Shown: positions 11,247 to 21,714, counted from the first letter of the stretch. The stretch is 64,000 nt of DNA from Pseudomonas sp. WN033 (GCA_002287035.1 NSKG01000001.1:434001-498000); one strand, 5' to 3'. Notes: generated by a model not told the origin, from the sequence alone. Made by a program: numbers and translations.

Positions 11247-13489
11247 CCGCGGGCCTCCTGACGGTTGCGCCGAGCCTCCAGCACGTTCGGCAATTGGCTG
11301 ATCCGGGCCAGCAGACGCCCCAGCAGGCTCAGGTTCGGCACTTCGACGGTCAGCAGCATGGCGGCGTAGTTGTCGTCCTTGTTGGTCCGGGTGTTGACCT
11401 CAAGCACATTGACCTTCTCATTGGCCAGCAACTGCGATACGTCACGCAACAGACCCGAGCGATCATAGGCGCGAATATAGATTTCCACCGGATAGGTCTG
11501 TACCGGCTCACCGCCCCAACTGACTTCGATCAGCCGCTCGGAATCGCGGTCCTGCAGCTGCACGGCGTTGGCACAGTCAGCACGGTGTACGGTTACACCG
11601 CGGCCCAGGGTGATATAGCCGATGATCGGATCACCCGGCACCGGCTGGCAGCAGCCGGCCAGTTGGGTCATCAGGTTGCCGACGCCCTGGATATAGACAT
11701 CGCCACGCCGACCAGGGCGGCTCGGTCGCCGGGGAATAAGCTCCAGCTGTTCGCTGTGCCGGTCCGGCTCGACCAGTTGCTGGGCGACATTGACCACATG
11801 GGCCAGGCGCTGATCGCCCGAGCCTACGGCGGCGAACAGATCCTCCTGACTCTTGATCCCGAGCCGGTCAATCAGTTGCGCATAATCGGCCCCGTTCAGC
11901 GCCAGCCGGGTCAATTCACGCTCGAGCATCAGCTTGCCGGCCTGAACGTTCTGCTCCCGCGCCTGCAGCTTGAACCAGTGCTGAATCTTGGCCCGTGCCC
12001 GCGAGGTATTGACGTAACCGAGGTTGGTGTTCAGCCAGTCCCGGCTTGGGCCGTTGTGCTTGCCGGTGATGATTTCGACCTGTTCACCGGTCTGCAGAAT
12101 GTAGTTGAGCGGGACGATCCGCCCATTGACCTTGGCACCCCGGCAACGGTGACCGATCTCGGTATGAATGCGATAGGCGAAATCCAGCGGGGTCGCGCCC
12201 TTGGGTACATCCACCGCATGGCCATCGGGGGTGAACAGATAGATGCGATCAGGCTCGAAGTCGACCCGCAACTGCTCGGCCAGACCACCAATATCGCCCA
12301 TTTCCTCGTGCCATTCGAGCACCTGGCGCAACCAGGCGATCTTGTCTTCGTAGGCGTTGGAGGCGCTGTTGACATCGGTACCCTTGTAGCGCCAGTGAGC
12401 GCAAACCCCCAGTTCGGCTTCCTCGTGCATGGCCTGGGTCCGGATCTGGACTTCCAGCACCTTGCCCTCCGGGCCGATCACCGCGGTATGCAGCGAGCGA
12501 TAGCCATTTTCCTTGGGATTGGCGATATAGTCGTCGAACTCGTTGGGAATGTGCCGCCACAGGCTATGCACGATACCCAGCGCGGTATAACAGTCACGCA
12601 CCAGCGGCACCAGAACCCGAACCGCCCGCACGTCATAGATCTGACTGAAATCGATCCCCTTGCGCTGCATCTTGCGCCAGATCGAATAGATGTGTTTGGC
12701 CCGGCCGGTGATCTCGGCGTGAATGCCGGCCTCTTCCAGCTCGCTGCGCAGCTGGTTCATGACACTGTCGATGTATTCCTGACGATCCAGGCGGCGTTCG
12801 TCCAGCAGCTTGGCGATCTGCTTGTATTGGACCGGCTCGAGGTAGCGGAACGACAGATCTTCCAGCTCCCACTTGATGTGACCGATGCCCAGCCGGTGGG
12901 CCAGCGGGGCATAGATGTCGAACACCTCGCGGGCGACCCGATAACGTTTTTCCTCGGGCGCATCCTTGACCGCCCGGATCGCACAGGTACGCTCGGCCAG
13001 CTTGATCAGCGCCACCCGCACGTCATCGACCATGGTCACCAGCATCTTGCGCAGATTCTCGATCTGCGCCTGAGGGCTGAACGCCTTGGTCTTGGCCGGG
13101 TTTTGCGAGACGCTGATGGCCGCCATCCGCTGCACCCCATCTACCAGCCGGGCGACTACCTCACCAAACCGGTGCTCGACCTCGGCCAGGTCAGTCTTGC
13201 GCTCACGCACCGCCCGGTAGACCACGGCGGCCACCAGTGAATCCTGGTCCAGCTTGAGGTCGGCCAGAATCTCGGCCATTTCCAGGCCAATCCGGTAACT
13301 GCTGGTCCCTTCGGACCAGATGTTCTCAGCGGCGATCGCCGCCTGCTCGAGATCTTCCGCCCACTCACAGGCTTCACGCAGCACCGCCGGTGACTGCAAC
13401 GGCACGCGATGCTGGATACGTTCCAGCCAGGCATCCAGATTGACGCTGCCGTCACGATTGATCGGGTGTTCCGCTCTGACTTGTACCAT
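11243..13489 (-). CDS. relA: GTP pyrophosphokinase RelA ((p)ppGpp synthetase I)
   Basis: Ribosome-associated stringent-response enzyme that makes (p)ppGpp when uncharged tRNA accumulates. The 748-residue product has a degenerate N-terminal HD hydrolase region (RLVDGVQRM, without the HDxxED catalytic set), then the synthetase domain (KGIDFSQIYDVRAVRV), TGS (YLFTPDGHAVDVPKGATPLDFAYRIHTE), a conserved-cysteine region (LAGCCQPVPGD) and a C-terminal ACT domain. The missing HD residues indicate RelA rather than bifunctional SpoT. Start is the ATG at 13489 (MVQVRAEHPINRDGSVNLDAWL), matching pseudomonad RelA; the longer frame to 13519 runs into rlmD. Confidence 0.97.
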   Translation of the reverse strand: MVQVRAEHPINRDGSVNLDAWLERIQHRVPLQSPAVLREACEWAEDLEQAAIAAENIWSEGTSSYRIGLEMAEILADLKLDQDSLVAAVVYRAVRERKTDLAEVEHRFGEVVARLVDGVQRMAAISVSQNPAKTKAFSPQAQIENLRKMLVTMVDDVRVALIKLAERTCAIRAVKDAPEEKRYRVAREVFDIYAPLAHRLGIGHIKWELEDLSFRYLEPVQYKQIAKLLDERRLDRQEYIDSVMNQLRSELEEAGIHAEITGRAKHIYSIWRKMQRKGIDFSQIYDVRAVRVLVPLVRDCYTALGIVHSLWRHIPNEFDDYIANPKENGYRSLHTAVIGPEGKVLEVQIRTQAMHEEAELGVCAHWRYKGTDVNSASNAYEDKIAWLRQVLEWHEEMGDIGGLAEQLRVDFEPDRIYLFTPDGHAVDVPKGATPLDFAYRIHTEIGHRCRGAKVNGRIVPLNYILQTGEQVEIITGKHNGPSRDWLNTNLGYVNTSRARAKIQHWFKLQAREQNVQAGKLMLERELTRLALNGADYAQLIDRLGIKSQEDLFAAVGSGDQRLAHVVNVAQQLVEPDRHSEQLELIPRRPSRPGRRGDVYIQGVGNLMTQLAGCCQPVPGDPIIGYITLGRGVTVHRADCANAVQLQDRDSERLIEVSWGGEPVQTYPVEIYIRAYDRSGLLRDVSQLLANEKVNVLEVNTRTNKDDNYAAMLLTVEVPNLSLLGRLLARISQLPNVLEARRNRQEARG

Positions 13490-13519
13490 TACCTCGATTC
13501 CTCGCCGCTCTGGCGACAC

Positions 13520-14878
13520 TCACTTGTGGTGTCGAAACAGAGCCATGGCTTCCACATGGGCGGTATGCGGGAACATGTCCATGATCCCGACCCGCTCCAG
13601 TCGATATCCCGCTTCGGCCAGCAGTCCCGCATCACGCGCCAGGGTCGCCGGATTGCAGGAAACATACAACACCCGACCAACCCCCAGCGCCGCCAAGCCC
13701 CGGACCAACTGCTGTGCCCCGTCACGCGGCGGATCCAGCAAAGCCGCGTCCCAAACCTGTCCGGACAATATCTCCGTCACCGGCTTCGACAAGTCCGCCT
13801 GGGAAAAGTGCAGACCCTGCAGCGCATTTTTGCCGGCATTGGCCGCAGCCCGAGCCACCATCGCCTCACTGCCTTCGATGGCGCTGACCTGCGCACCCTG
13901 GCGCGCCAGGGCCAGGGCAAAATTACCTACCCCGCAAAACAGATCCAGGATCCGTTCACCCGGTTGTGGCGCCAGCCAGTCCAGTGCCTGATTGACCATC
14001 CGCTGGTTGATCTCGGCATTGACCTGGGTAAAGTCGCCCGGTGCAAACTCGAAGCATAGCTGCTGATCGGCCAAACGGTAGGCCGGCATCGCCTGCTCGG
14101 CCTCGGCCGTCACGCAGCGCGCCGCCTGCCCCTCTTCGCCCTGTAGCCAGCAGTGGGCCAGGTGCGCCCGGGCCAGCGCGCCAAGCGCCTCGACATCAGC
14201 CGCCGGCAACTGGCGAATATGCCGCACCAACAATGCCGGCCGCTCACCACCGATCAGCTCGACATGCCCCAGCGCCTGAGGTGCCTGCAAGCGCCCCAGC
14301 ACTGCCGGCAGCGCCTTGAGCAAGGCTTCAAGCGCAGGCACCAGAATGGGGCACTGATTCACCTCGACCAGCTCGCTGCTACCACGCTGGCGATAACCTA
14401 CCTGCAAACGCTGCTGCTCCGGCTGCCAGCGCACGGCGATACGGGTACGCTGCCGGTAGCCATATTCCGGCCCTAGCAGCGGCGCTGCCCAGTGCTCTGG
14501 TTGTATACCGGCAAAATGTTGCAATTGCTGGGCCAGGGCCTGCTGTTTAATCCTGAGCTGAGTCGCATGTGGCATGTGCTGAAGATTGCAGCCACCGCAC
14601 AGATCGGCATGCGCGCAGGCCGGAACCTGACGCTCGGAATCACCACCGAGCACCCGTTCCAGGCGCGCCTCGATCAGCTTGCTGCGGGCCTGAACAACCC
14701 GGGCTCTGACGGTTTCTCCGGGCAAACCACCCTCGACGAACACCGTGCGCCCCTGCCATTGACCGATGCCCCGGCCATCATGGGTCAGGCGTTCAAGTCC
14801 AAGCTCCAGCCGCTGACCAATGGCCGCTGGCGCCTGCGCCTGCGGTGTACGCCGGGCCCGTCCTCGAAATCTGTTCAT
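13520..14878 (-). CDS. rlmD: 23S rRNA (uracil(1939)-C5)-methyltransferase RlmD
   Basis: Iron-sulfur SAM methyltransferase that makes m5U1939 in 23S rRNA. The 452-residue protein has an N-terminal TRAM domain (about residues 20-75), a [4Fe-4S] cysteine cluster in VPACAHADLCGGCNLQ (C88, C94, C97, with a fourth Cys in NQCPIL), the SAM loop LDLFCGVGNFALALA, and the catalytic cysteine motif YVSCNPATLARDA. It lies 2 bp after the cysM stop and about 30 bp before relA, so cysM-rlmD-relA-mazG forms one likely transcript. Confidence 0.96.
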   Translation of the reverse strand: MNRFRGRARRTPQAQAPAAIGQRLELGLERLTHDGRGIGQWQGRTVFVEGGLPGETVRARVVQARSKLIEARLERVLGGDSERQVPACAHADLCGGCNLQHMPHATQLRIKQQALAQQLQHFAGIQPEHWAAPLLGPEYGYRQRTRIAVRWQPEQQRLQVGYRQRGSSELVEVNQCPILVPALEALLKALPAVLGRLQAPQALGHVELIGGERPALLVRHIRQLPAADVEALGALARAHLAHCWLQGEEGQAARCVTAEAEQAMPAYRLADQQLCFEFAPGDFTQVNAEINQRMVNQALDWLAPQPGERILDLFCGVGNFALALARQGAQVSAIEGSEAMVARAAANAGKNALQGLHFSQADLSKPVTEILSGQVWDAALLDPPRDGAQQLVRGLAALGVGRVLYVSCNPATLARDAGLLAEAGYRLERVGIMDMFPHTAHVEAMALFRHHK

Positions 14879-14880
14879 GG

Positions 14881-15777
14881 TCAGCTGTCGTACACCCCGG
14901 TGGACAAGTAGCGATCACCCCGGTCGCATATGATTGCCACAATCACCGCATTCTCGACCTCAGCACTGATACGCAAGGCCCCGGCCACCGCACCACCAGA
15001 GGAAACGCCACAGAAGATGCCCTCTTCACGAGCCAGCCGACGCATGGTCTGCTCGGCCTCCTCCTGCCCCATATCGATCACCTGATCGACCCGGCTGGCA
15101 TCGAAGATGCTCGGCAGATAGGCCTCCGGCCAGCGCCGGATCCCAGGAATCGAGGCACCTTCCATCGGCTGCAGGCCGACAATCTGGATCGCCGGATTCT
15201 GTTCCTTGAGATAGCGGGACGTGCCCATGATAGTGCCGGTAGTACCCATCGAGCTGACAAAATGGGTAATACTGCCCTGGGTATCACGCCAAATCTCCGG
15301 ACCGGTACCGCTGTAGTGCGCTTCGGGATTGTCCTGATTGCCAAACTGGTCGAGTACCTTGCCCTTGCCCTCGCTTTGCATCTGCAAGGCCAGATCACGG
15401 GCACCTTCCATACTTGCCTCGCGGCTGACCAGAATCAGTTCGGCACCATAGGCGGTCATCGCCGCCTTGCGCTCAGCACTCATGTTGTCGGGCATGATCA
15501 GGACCATCCGATAACCCTTGATCGCCGCCACCATGGCCAAGGCGATACCAGTATTGCCTGAGGTCGCCTCGATCAGTGTGTCACCCGGCTTGATCGCCCC
15601 GCTCAACTCGGCGCGCTCGATCATTGATAGTGCCGGACGATCCTTGACCGACCCCGCCGGATTGTTGCCTTCGAGCTTGACCAGTACGGTATTACTGGTT
15701 TGGCCGGGCAAACGTTGCAGGCGAACCAGAGGGGTGTTGCCAATGCAGTCGGCAATGGTGGGATACTCGATATTCAT
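14881..15777 (-). CDS. cysM: Cysteine synthase B
   Basis: PLP enzyme that makes cysteine (or S-sulfocysteine from thiosulfate) from O-acetylserine. The 298-residue product starts MNIEYPTIADCIGNTPLVRL, binds PLP through the lysine in NPAGSVKDR (K45), and has the substrate loop ATSGNTGIALA and the phosphate-binding GVSSGG near the C-terminus. Two ATGs are adjacent (15780 and 15777); the second has better spacing from AGGTG and is chosen. It is divergent from gacS across about 237 bp. Confidence 0.96.
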   Translation of the reverse strand: MNIEYPTIADCIGNTPLVRLQRLPGQTSNTVLVKLEGNNPAGSVKDRPALSMIERAELSGAIKPGDTLIEATSGNTGIALAMVAAIKGYRMVLIMPDNMSAERKAAMTAYGAELILVSREASMEGARDLALQMQSEGKGKVLDQFGNQDNPEAHYSGTGPEIWRDTQGSITHFVSSMGTTGTIMGTSRYLKEQNPAIQIVGLQPMEGASIPGIRRWPEAYLPSIFDASRVDQVIDMGQEEAEQTMRRLAREEGIFCGVSSGGAVAGALRISAEVENAVIVAIICDRGDRYLSTGVYDS

Positions 15778-16014
15778 CATTCACCTACATACTCAATTAC
15801 GTCAGTTTGCCGCCCTCCAGGCCCGTTGACTGGACACTGTTCTGAGGTTAGGCGCTGGCTTGAGGCTGTGCTTTTTTGTCAGTACGCCTATGATACCGAC
15901 AAACGGGTCTCAGAACCCAGGTGAAACACAAATCGGCACAGAAACTCTCGGTGGTCCGGCGAACGGTGTTTCCCTGAATATTCTGACCCACCCACAACCT
16001 GCACGAGAGGTCCC

Positions 16015-18804
16015 ATGAGCGAGATTGGCATCAAGGCCCGCATCCTGTTGATGACCCTGGTCCCGGCCGGGCTTCTGGCAGTGACTCTGGGTGGCTGGTT
16101 TGCCTGGCAACAGTCGAACCAGCTGGAACGCCAACTGCTCGAACGCGGACTGATGACCGTCGAGTACCTGCAACGCCCCAGCACCGTGGCCCTGATCCAC
16201 CAACAGCCCGAAGAACTGAGCATCCTGCTGAACAACGCCCTTAATCACAGTGATGTCAGAGCCGTCAGCCTGCTCAGCCCCGACCAGCAATTGCTGACCC
16301 ATGCCGGCCCACGGATGATCCCCGGCGCACGCACCCTGGCTACCGACGGGCTGGGCGCTGGCACTGGCCTGCAGGTCCAGGCTAGCGGGGCCAGCAGCCG
16401 TTTCACCCTGCCGCTGCTGGCCACCGCCGAATTGATCGCACAATTTCCCGACGCCCTACTGGAAACCGATCAGTTACTCGGCTGGCTGGAGGTCGAACTG
16501 AGCCACAGCAGTACCCAGATCCGCCGCTACCAGGGCCTGCTGAGCGCCAGCGCCCTGATCATCATCGGTCTATTGATTACCGGCGGGGTAGTCAGCACCA
16601 TGGGCCGACGCATCACCGACCCAGTCGGCCAAATCAACGACACCATTGACCGGATCAGCGAAGGCCAGCTGGATGTGCGCCTGGGCGCCACCGGCAGCCG
16701 CGAACTGGATGATCTGGCCAATGGCATCAACACCATGGCCCGCACCCTGCAGAGCGCCCAGGGCGAACTGCAGCAGAACATCGACCAGGCCACCGAAGAT
16801 CTGCGGCAAACCCTGGAAACCATCGAAATCCAGAACATCGAGCTGGACATGGCGCGCAAGACTGCTCAGGAAGCCAGCCGGATCAAATCCGAATTCCTGG
16901 CCAATATGAGCCATGAATTGCGCACCCCACTCAACGGCATTCTTGGCTTCAGCAACCTGCTGCAACGTACCGAACTGAGCCCACGCCAACAGGAATACCT
17001 GGATACTATTGGCAAGTCGGCCGACAACCTGTTGGCGATCATCAACGAGATCCTCGACTTCTCCAAGATCGAAGCCGGCAAGCTGATCCTCGACAACCTG
17101 CCATTCAACCTGCGCGACCTGATTCAGGACACCCTGACCATGCTCGCCCCGGCCGCCCATATCAAGGGCCTGGAGCTGGTCAACATCATCTACCGCGACA
17201 CGCCACTGGGACTGAGCGGCGACCCGCTGCGGCTCAAGCAGATCCTCGCCAACCTTATCAGCAATGCAATCAAGTTCACCCATCAGGGCTCGGTTTGCGT
17301 GCGCACCATGCTCGAACAGGAAGACGAGACCCACGCCCTGCTGAGGATCAGCGTGACCGACACCGGCGTTGGCCTGACCAGCGCTGAGCAAAAGTCACTG
17401 TTCCAGGCCTTCAGCCAGGCCGACAACACCCTGACCCGGCAATCCGGCGGTACCGGCCTGGGGCTGGTGATCGCCAAACGTCTGGTCGAGCAGATGCACG
17501 GCGAAATCGGCCTGCACAGCAAGCCCGGCGAAGGCTCGGAATTCTGGCTGACGCTGCGTCTCAACAAGTCCAGCCAGGCCGCTGACGACTTACCCGAAAC
17601 ACCGCTGGCAGGCCTCAGCGCTGCACTGATCGAGCCTCAGCTGTTGAGCCGCCAGGCACTGCTGCACGGGCTTGAGGATCTGGGCCTGAACGTTCGCCTG
17701 TATGACAGCCCGCAAGCCCTGGAGCAGCAACTTCAGAGCGGAGCCGAGCCACCGGCTCTGGTGTTGCTAAGCTCGCAGCAACCCAACTGCAGCCCCGGCG
17801 AACCGCTGAATCTGGCCCGTGAATGGGCCAAGCAACATGACAGCAAGTACATTCTGCTGACCGAAACCAGCGAGCACCTGCCCGAACTTGATCAACTGGT
17901 CGGTTCACAATGCCAGGTCCTTTCCAAACCGGTCTGCCAGCGCAAACTGTTCCGCGCCGCCCTGCTGCTCCTGCGCCCGCAGCCCCAGAACGATCCAGCC
18001 ACAAACCAGCCACGCCAGGAGAACCTGCTCAAGGTTCTATGTGTCGACGACAACCCGGCCAACCTGCGTCTGGTCGAAACCTTCCTCAGCGAAATGGGAG
18101 CCCAGGTCGTTACCGCCAGCAGCGGCGAAGAAGCTCTGAGCATTACCGGTGAGCAACGCATTGACCTGATCTTCATGGACGTTCAGATGCCAGGCATGGA
18201 TGGCCGGCAGACCACTGCCGAACTGCGTCTGCGCGAAGAAATTGCCGGTTGCGATGCGGTGCCGATAATTGCCCTGACCGCTCATGCCCTGGCCGAGGAG
18301 CGGCGGCAACTGCTCAAATGCGGCATGAATGACTATCTGAGCAAGCCAATCAGCCCGGAGCAGCTGCGCTACTGCGTGCATCGCTGGACCGGTATCATTC
18401 TTGACCCGCTACCCGAAGCACCAGCACCCAATGATGAGCCGCAACCGGAGACCAGCCCTCTAGATGAAGCGCTGCCAGTGCTGGACAACGCCGAAGGCTT
18501 GCGCCTGGCCGCCGGCAAGCTAGATTTGGCCGAAGACATGCTGCACATGCTGATCGGCAGCCTGGCGGATGAACGCCGGCGTATCGAACAGGCACTGCAG
18601 CAGGAACAGCCAGACGCCCTGCTCGAACATGTTCACCGCCTGCATGGCGCTACCCGCTATTGCGGCGTGCCACAATTGCGTAATTGTTGCCAGGCGGCTG
18701 AGAATCGACTGAAACAAGGGCAGAACTGCCGGGCCGAGATCCACCAACTGCTACAGGCCATCGAGCGACTGCAGGCCTGTCAGGCCGATCTGGAACAGCG
18801 CTGA
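16015..18804 (+). CDS. gacS: Hybrid sensor histidine kinase GacS (BarA family)
   Basis: Membrane sensor that phosphorylates the response regulator GacA (not in the window); in Pseudomonas this controls small RNAs that titrate RsmA/CsrA. The 929 residues contain TM1 (about 9-27), a periplasmic loop, TM2 (about 182-203), HAMP, a HisKA domain with SHELRTPLNG (H300), a catalytic ATPase domain (GTGLGLVIAKRLV), a degenerate receiver-like stretch, an intact receiver with DLIFMDVQMPGMDG (D722), and a C-terminal HPt domain (HRLHGAT, H877). That is the full tripartite GacS/BarA layout. Its position divergent from cysM-rlmD-relA-mazG matches Pseudomonas. No frameshift is visible, although gacS is often mutated in culture. 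Confidence 0.95.
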   Translation: MSEIGIKARILLMTLVPAGLLAVTLGGWFAWQQSNQLERQLLERGLMTVEYLQRPSTVALIHQQPEELSILLNNALNHSDVRAVSLLSPDQQLLTHAGPRMIPGARTLATDGLGAGTGLQVQASGASSRFTLPLLATAELIAQFPDALLETDQLLGWLEVELSHSSTQIRRYQGLLSASALIIIGLLITGGVVSTMGRRITDPVGQINDTIDRISEGQLDVRLGATGSRELDDLANGINTMARTLQSAQGELQQNIDQATEDLRQTLETIEIQNIELDMARKTAQEASRIKSEFLANMSHELRTPLNGILGFSNLLQRTELSPRQQEYLDTIGKSADNLLAIINEILDFSKIEAGKLILDNLPFNLRDLIQDTLTMLAPAAHIKGLELVNIIYRDTPLGLSGDPLRLKQILANLISNAIKFTHQGSVCVRTMLEQEDETHALLRISVTDTGVGLTSAEQKSLFQAFSQADNTLTRQSGGTGLGLVIAKRLVEQMHGEIGLHSKPGEGSEFWLTLRLNKSSQAADDLPETPLAGLSAALIEPQLLSRQALLHGLEDLGLNVRLYDSPQALEQQLQSGAEPPALVLLSSQQPNCSPGEPLNLAREWAKQHDSKYILLTETSEHLPELDQLVGSQCQVLSKPVCQRKLFRAALLLLRPQPQNDPATNQPRQENLLKVLCVDDNPANLRLVETFLSEMGAQVVTASSGEEALSITGEQRIDLIFMDVQMPGMDGRQTTAELRLREEIAGCDAVPIIALTAHALAEERRQLLKCGMNDYLSKPISPEQLRYCVHRWTGIILDPLPEAPAPNDEPQPETSPLDEALPVLDNAEGLRLAAGKLDLAEDMLHMLIGSLADERRRIEQALQQEQPDALLEHVHRLHGATRYCGVPQLRNCCQAAENRLKQGQNCRAEIHQLLQAIERLQACQADLEQR

Positions 18805-18806
18805 CC

Positions 18807-18987
18807 CTAGGGAAACATTGATTAATTACACGCAAGCTCAGCAGCCCGGTTGGTGCTGACCTGTTCTGGACTGTCGATGCCCTGGACGGGCATCGTCAAG
18901 CCCCCAGGGATGGGTTCACGGCGTGTCCAGAACAGGTCAGCGACAATTGGGCCAACACCGAAACTGATTTAATCAATGTTTCCCTAG
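18807..18987. repeat. Complete inverted-repeat element, copy B (181 bp)
   Basis: Cleanest copy of the element. Its termini are a perfect 19-bp inverted repeat, CTAGGGAAACATTGATTAA, at 18807-18825 and 18969-18987. Inside, GACCTGTTCTGGAC recurs in inverted orientation, and the core has a GATGCC...GGCATC palindrome plus the CCCAGGGATGG/GGCGTGTCC block shared with the repeat at 37814-37899. The right-hand CTAG supplies the TAG stop of acpS. It lies between the convergent genes gacS and acpS. Confidence 0.88.
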
Positions 18988-19364
18988 CCGGCGGACCACA
19001 GCGCAAAAGCCAGGGCCTGCTCCCGCTCATCACTGAGCGACAGCAGCATGCGCCCGCCGCCGCCCTGCCGCAGTCGCGCCTGAGCCGCGCCGCTCAGCAC
19101 CACCAGAGGCGCGCCGTTGGCGTCACTGTCGATCTGGATATGCTGCCAGGACATGCCCTTGGCCAACCCGGTTCCCAAAGCTTTGAGAATCGCCTCCTTG
19201 GCAGCAAAGCGTTTGGCCAGGAAACGCAGCGGCTGATGATGTGTGGCGTAGCGCTGGAACTCGGCAGGGGTCAGAATACGCCGGGCAAAACGCTCACCCT
19301 GACGCGCCACCACCGCCTCGATCCGCGCCACCAACACCAGATCAGTGCCAATCCCGATGATCAT
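18984..19364 (-). CDS. acpS: Holo-[acyl-carrier-protein] synthase
   Basis: Transfers 4'-phosphopantetheine from CoA to acyl carrier protein, activating fatty-acid synthesis. The 126-residue protein has both Mg2+-binding motifs: GIGTDLV (D8) and [16 protein letters not shown] (E57). Its start overlaps the pdxJ stop by 4 bp. Its stop TAG is formed by the outermost CTAG of repeat copy B, so the end of the reading frame was set or fixed by that insertion. Last gene of the lepA-to-acpS run. Confidence 0.96.
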   Translation of the reverse strand: MIIGIGTDLVLVARIEAVVARQGERFARRILTPAEFQRYATHHQPLRFLAKRFAAKEAILKALGTGLAKGMSWQHIQIDSDANGAPLVVLSGAAQARLRQGGGGRMLLSLSDEREQALAFALWSAG

Positions 19365-20104
19365 CGGCCAGCCGCAGCACTCAGGATCAGCGCCCGCATT
19401 TCTCGTACCGCCTCAGCCAGACCACTGAACAGCGCCCGTGCAATGATCGCATGCCCGATATTCAGCTCATTGATTCCGGGGATAGCCGCAATCGGCTCGA
19501 CATTGTGATAATGCAGACCATGCCCTGCATTGACCACCAGGCCCAGCTTGCGGGCATAGATCACCCCTTCGCGGATCCGCGCCAGCGCCTCGGCCTGCTC
19601 AGCCCCCTGGGTGTCGGCATAGTGGCCGGTATGCAGCTCAATGACCGGTGCCCCGGCCTGCTTGGCCGCCTCAATCTGGCGCGGGTCAGCATCGATGAAC
19701 AGCGACACTTCGGCGCCCTGGGCAGCCAGTTGCTCGACCGCTTCCTGCACCCGAGCCTGATTGCCCAGCACATCCAACCCACCCTCGGTGGTGAGTTCTT
19801 CGCGCCGCTCGGGTACCAGACACACATGTTCAGGAGCAATCTCCCGGGCAAACACCAGCATCTCGTCGGTAACCGCTATTTCCAGATTCATCCGGGTCTG
19901 CATTACTTCCTTGAGCAGACGCACATCGCGCTCCTGAATATGTCGGCGATCCTCGCGCAGGTGCACGGTAATACCATCGGCGCCAGCCTGCTCGGCCTCG
20001 ATTGCCGCCTGGACCGGGTCGGGGTAACGGGTGCCGCGCGCCTGACGCAGAGTAGCGATATGGTCGATGTTCACCCCCAACAGCACACGTTGCGGATCAG
20101 TCAC
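19361..20104 (-). CDS. pdxJ: Pyridoxine 5'-phosphate synthase PdxJ
   Basis: Condenses 3-amino-1-hydroxyacetone phosphate with deoxyxylulose 5-phosphate to pyridoxine phosphate in vitamin B6 synthesis. The 247-residue product has the family blocks [48 protein letters not shown] and ELHTGHYA. The chosen start is a GTG at 20104 ([15 protein letters not shown]), preceded by AAGGAG with 7-nt spacing; the ATG further upstream lies inside recO and adds unmatched residues. It overlaps recO by 8 bp and acpS by 4 bp. Confidence 0.95.
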   Translation of the reverse strand: MTDPQRVLLGVNIDHIATLRQARGTRYPDPVQAAIEAEQAGADGITVHLREDRRHIQERDVRLLKEVMQTRMNLEIAVTDEMLVFAREIAPEHVCLVPERREELTTEGGLDVLGNQARVQEAVEQLAAQGAEVSLFIDADPRQIEAAKQAGAPVIELHTGHYADTQGAEQAEALARIREGVIYARKLGLVVNAGHGLHYHNVEPIAAIPGINELNIGHAIIARALFSGLAEAVREMRALILSAAAGR

Positions 20105-20807
20105 GGGAAGACTCCTTGTGGGAAACGGAAAACAGTTGTCGGCTGAGCAGCGGTCGCTCACCCAGATGAACGCCCAGAGCCTGGCGCATCAAACGCTTGG
20201 CAGTGCGCAAGGTTTCGGCGTCACGCCAGTCATCGGCGGCCATGGCCAGCAGCGCCGACCCAGGCAGTGCCAATGGCGGGACCAGACCCGAGAGCCGTAC
20301 CAGGCCTTGCTCGAACTGCCAGTGATAATAACCCTGCGCGTCAACACTAGTACCCTCGGCATCCTCGGCAAGACTGAAACCATAGCCCAGAACCTCCAGC
20401 AGTTGCCATTCGAAGCGGCGCAGCAACGGCTCAACCGGCTCGGCCTCGGCCAACGCCTGCAGGCTGTTCTGGTAGGCGGCGAACAACAGGGTCTGGGGAT
20501 CACCGGGGGTCAGTAGCCGTAGCAGCAGCTCGTTCAGGTACAAACCACTGAACAGTGCATCGCCCTGAAGCAGGCGATAATGCCCGGCGACTTCAGCTTG
20601 CTGCAGGGTTTTCAGTTCACCGCGCCCACCCAGGCCGACCAGCAGCGGTACGAACGGTTGAGCTGCATTGCCTTTGCGGGCACTACGCGCGCCGCGCCAG
20701 ACAACTCGCTGCACCCCTTGATGCAGGGTCAGCAAATCGACCAGCGCGCTGCTGTCGCGATAGGGCCTGCTGTGCAGGACATAGGCGGGAGTTAGCGCAA
20801 GGTGCAT
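20097..20807 (-). CDS. recO: DNA repair protein RecO
   Basis: Recombination mediator that helps load RecA in the RecFOR pathway. The 236-residue protein begins [27 protein letters not shown], the conserved N-terminal OB-fold region, with [12 protein letters not shown] and the helical C-terminal domain after it. No zinc-binding cysteines are evident, as is usual for gammaproteobacterial RecO. It follows era by 10 bp and overlaps pdxJ by 8 bp; the rnc-era-recO-pdxJ order is widely conserved. Confidence 0.93.
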   Translation of the reverse strand: MHLALTPAYVLHSRPYRDSSALVDLLTLHQGVQRVVWRGARSARKGNAAQPFVPLLVGLGGRGELKTLQQAEVAGHYRLLQGDALFSGLYLNELLLRLLTPGDPQTLLFAAYQNSLQALAEAEPVEPLLRRFEWQLLEVLGYGFSLAEDAEGTSVDAQGYYHWQFEQGLVRLSGLVPPLALPGSALLAMAADDWRDAETLRTAKRLMRQALGVHLGERPLLSRQLFSVSHKESSRD

Positions 20808-20817
20808 GGGGCACCGA

Positions 20818-21714
20818 TCAGTCGAAGCGGTAACCCAGCGAATTCAGCGCCCGCTCATCATCAGACCAGCCGCGGCGCACCTTGACCCAGAGATTGAGCA
20901 TAACCTTGCTGCCGAACAGCTTTTGCATGTCCAGCCGCGCTTCCTGGCCAATCTTCTTCAGGCGCTCACCACCATCACCGATGATGATTTTCTTCTGACC
21001 ATCGCGCTCGACCAGAATCAGCGCGTGAATATGCAGGATCTTGCCTTCCTGCTTGAATTGTTCGACCTCAACCGTGACCTGGTAAGGCACCTCGGCACCG
21101 AGTTGACGCATGACTTTCTCGCGCACCAGTTCGGCCGCCAGAAAGCGCGAACTGCGGTCGGTCAACTGATCGTCAGGGTAGAAGTGTTCACTCTCGGGCA
21201 AACGTTCGGCAATCAACTGCTCGAGATGCTCGATATTGCGTCCATGCAGCGCCGATACCGGTACCACCTCGGCCTCGGGCAACTGCCCGGTCAGCCATTC
21301 CAGATGCGGCAACAGCGTGTTTTTGTCATCCAGCCGATCAACCTTGTTGACCACTATCAGCACCGGGCAGCGCACCTGTTGAATCCGCTCCAGCACCATC
21401 TGGTCTTCATCAGTCCAGCGCAGCCGGTCAACCACGAACAGCACCACATCAACATCACGCAGCGCCTGGCTGGCACTCTTGTTCATGTAGCGGTTGAGCG
21501 CCTTTTCGTTTTCCTTGTGCAGACCGGGGGTGTCGACATAGATCGCCTGAACCGGACCTTCGGTCTTGATCCCCAGCAGCGTATGTCGGGTGGTCTGCGG
21601 CTTGCGCGAGGTGATCGCCAGCTTCTGCCCGAGGATGTGATTGAGCAGCGTCGACTTGCCCACATTTGGCCGGCCAACAATGGCCACATAGCCACAACGG
21701 TTCGCGTCAGTCAT
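20818..21714 (-). CDS. era: GTPase Era
   Basis: Essential GTPase that binds the 3' end of 16S rRNA and assists 30S assembly. The 298-residue protein has G1 GRPNVGKS (residues 14-21), the switch region [10 protein letters not shown]3 DTPGLH, G4 NKVD and G5 VSALHG, followed by a C-terminal KH domain that contains [13 protein letters not shown]. It overlaps the rnc stop by 8 bp, a common coupling. Confidence 0.98.
   Translation of the reverse strand: MTDANRCGYVAIVGRPNVGKSTLLNHILGQKLAITSRKPQTTRHTLLGIKTEGPVQAIYVDTPGLHKENEKALNRYMNKSASQALRDVDVVLFVVDRLRWTDEDQMVLERIQQVRCPVLIVVNKVDRLDDKNTLLPHLEWLTGQLPEAEVVPVSALHGRNIEHLEQLIAERLPESEHFYPDDQLTDRSSRFLAAELVREKVMRQLGAEVPYQVTVEVEQFKQEGKILHIHALILVERDGQKKIIIGDGGERLKKIGQEARLDMQKLFGSKVMLNLWVKVRRGWSDDERALNSLGYRFD

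Noticed and set aside
11294-13240. Long open frame of 648 codons on the plus strand opposite relA
   Set aside because: It is an antisense shadow of relA, whose domains are clear. The translation has no recognisable motif and no ribosome binding site.
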